This document shows positions 6,159-6,919 of a stretch of DNA of 6,919 nucleotides, in pieces. The notes under the pieces were generated by a model that saw nothing but the letters and a program-made list of their open reading frames with translations, did not search any database and was not told where the DNA came from. The stretch is from Ruminococcaceae bacterium UBA3329 (lineage in GTDB: Bacteria > Bacillota > Clostridia > Oscillospirales > Acutalibacteraceae): positions 1 to 6,919 of the forward strand of contig DERX01000023.1 of the NCBI GenBank assembly GCA_002361875.1, read 5' to 3'. Numbering within the stretch: position 1 is the first letter of the stretch; each line of letters opens with the position of its first letter. The position numbers and the translations under genes are program-made.

Positions 6159-6443
6159 TTATATGCTTCTTTCAATTACAGTAAATTTTGTGCATATGTC
6201 AATCAGCTTATCTTCGCCAATTCTATGATTCATCACATCATCAATTGTATTGTAATAAACATCTTGGCTGTCATCATCACCTAATAAACAAACAAGCCAT
6301 TGATCGTTTTCGGCAGGAAATATTCCATATTCAATACCTTGCCATTCAAAGCCTAAATCACAGCCTCTATTTATGGCATCTTTAAATTCGTATTTTGTTG
6401 TGAAATCTCTGTTTCCATTAATAGTAACTTCTATTATATTCAT
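6159..6443 (-). CDS. Putative immunity protein (internal start in the long frame)
   Basis: A 94-residue acidic protein made from ATG at 6443, read in the same frame as the upstream toxin-type domain. AAGGAG (6457-6452) sits 8 nt before the ATG, a better ribosome site than most genes here have, which argues that a free protein is made. The sequence begins MNIIEVTING and contains FKDAINRGCDLGFEWQGI (20-37), then an acidic loop and a C-terminal IDDVMNHRIGEDKLIDI helix. The conserved residues match the neighbouring 103-residue protein. Small, acidic, soluble, just after a toxin-like C-terminus and duplicated next door: these features suggest immunity, but no family is recognised with certainty. 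It could also be expressed only as the tail of the longer protein. Confidence 0.6.
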   Translation of the reverse strand: MNIIEVTINGNRDFTTKYEFKDAINRGCDLGFEWQGIEYGIFPAENDQWLVCLLGDDDSQDVYYNTIDDVMNHRIGEDKLIDICTKFTVIERSI

Positions 6444-6919
6444 TTTACTATCTCCTTTTGATATATGGTATTTAAAACTTGGTATTTCCACATCATGATA
6501 ATTAATAGGTGGACCTGGCTTTGGATGACAGTCTTCTCCACTCCAATTTATTTCATGGTCATGCGGATTTGAATGTTTATGTGGTTTTCCGTGATCTGTA
6601 TAATGCCTTTCTCTTATAGCTTTTCCATCAACTCCGATTTTTGTTTCATACCAATACTTTCCTTTTTTACTAAAAAAAAGAGTTACTTTAATCTCTCCAG
6701 GCTCACCCAAAAACCTTTCATCTTCCGGTTTCTTGGGTTGCCATTCTCCGCCAAAAGCGCTGCCTGTACCCTTAGATATGCTGTCATAAGGAATTACATA
6801 GGTATAATGATATTTTGTAATAATATTTGATGTATTATCTTTTGTGTATGCTTTAACCTCATCATCACTGTAATGTTGCCACGAGCTTAAATCGTAATCG
6901 ATATAAAGTATGTTTCCTT
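6159..6919 (-). CDS. Partial large protein with histidine-rich toxin-like C-terminal domain, continuous with immunity protein
   Basis: An open frame enters from beyond the right edge and runs without a stop to 6159, giving at least 252 residues whose true start is outside the window. Visible residues 1-158 form a compact region: SSWQHYSDDE near the edge, GSAFGGEW and RFLGEPGEIKV in the middle, then YWYETKIGVDGKAIRERHYT, and a histidine cluster with His105, 109, 113, 115, 119 and 121 (RHYTDHG and NPHDHEINW). It closes with GPPINYHD. I know no named family for certain. The position just before a paired immunity-type gene set suggests the C-terminal toxin tip of a polymorphic toxin, perhaps a metal-dependent or nuclease-type effector. 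Residues 159-252 are the putative immunity protein. The other two frames close at the junction (TAG TAA at 6450-6445 and an ATGA overlap at 6443-6440), so a single base error or indel could create the fusion. TTG at 6710 is not a likely start. Confidence 0.65.
   Translation of the reverse strand, partial: GNILYIDYDLSSWQHYSDDEVKAYTKDNTSNIITKYHYTYVIPYDSISKGTGSAFGGEWQPKKPEDERFLGEPGEIKVTLFFSKKGKYWYETKIGVDGKAIRERHYTDHGKPHKHSNPHDHEINWSGEDCHPKPGPPINYHDVEIPSFKYHISKGDSKMNIIEVTINGNRDFTTKYEFKDAINRGCDLGFEWQGIEYGIFPAENDQWLVCLLGDDDSQDVYYNTIDDVMNHRIGEDKLIDICTKFTVIERSI
6452..6457 (-). promoter_or_regulatory. Strong internal ribosome binding site
   Basis: AAGGAG on the minus strand lies 8 nt before the ATG at 6443, inside codons of the toxin-type domain. 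It decides the start of the small immunity-type protein, and means it can be made separately from the longer fused chain. Confidence 0.75.

Noticed and set aside
6159..6710. Stand-alone 183-residue protein starting at TTG 6710
   Set aside because: The frame is open all the way to the window edge upstream, and no ribosome site precedes this TTG, so it is an internal codon.

Overview
The window looks like part of a chromosome from a low-to-mid GC Clostridia bacterium, probably Ruminococcus-like or another Oscillospiraceae member. The main reason is an unmistakable SCIFF locus: a six-cysteine ranthipeptide precursor (scfA) with its radical SAM maturase (scfB), which is a hallmark of Clostridia. 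Strong purine-rich Shine-Dalgarno sites and AT-rich intergenic DNA agree with this. The genus is inference.

Left edge (1-335): no gene. Two small stem-loops are followed by a tail resembling a tRNA 3' end, a clear rho-independent terminator, an AT-rich stretch with a 12-nt-period direct repeat, and a second hairpin. This could be the scar or boundary of an integrated element, but the evidence is weak.

Left-centre (336-4619, minus strand): read from right to left, a near-consensus promoter drives scfA, then an intercistronic terminator hairpin, scfB, an Orn/Lys/Arg decarboxylase-family PLP enzyme starting 7 nt after scfB, and a cytoplasmic SGNH/GDSL hydrolase. The layout suggests abundant precursor peptide and less maturase through partial read-through. 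The SCIFF peptide is atypical: it has a seventh cysteine, and glycine where the characterised crosslink acceptor threonine normally sits.

Centre-right (4655-5733, plus strand): a second promoter, back to back with that of scfA, drives a two-gene unit, a small acidic DUF1292 protein and a TM1586-like nitroreductase. A strong hairpin with A and T tracts on both sides ends it and probably also ends the convergent unit to the right.

Right edge (5777-6919, minus strand): what looks like the 3' end of a polymorphic-toxin-type locus. A long open frame enters from beyond the window and carries a histidine-rich C-terminal domain. It then continues without any stop codon into a small acidic protein that has its own excellent Shine-Dalgarno and ATG, followed by a second gene for a clear paralogue of that small protein. 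The pattern fits toxin tip, immunity protein and duplicated immunity protein, with an unusual in-frame toxin-immunity junction. Toxin and immunity roles are inferred from architecture, not from a recognised family.
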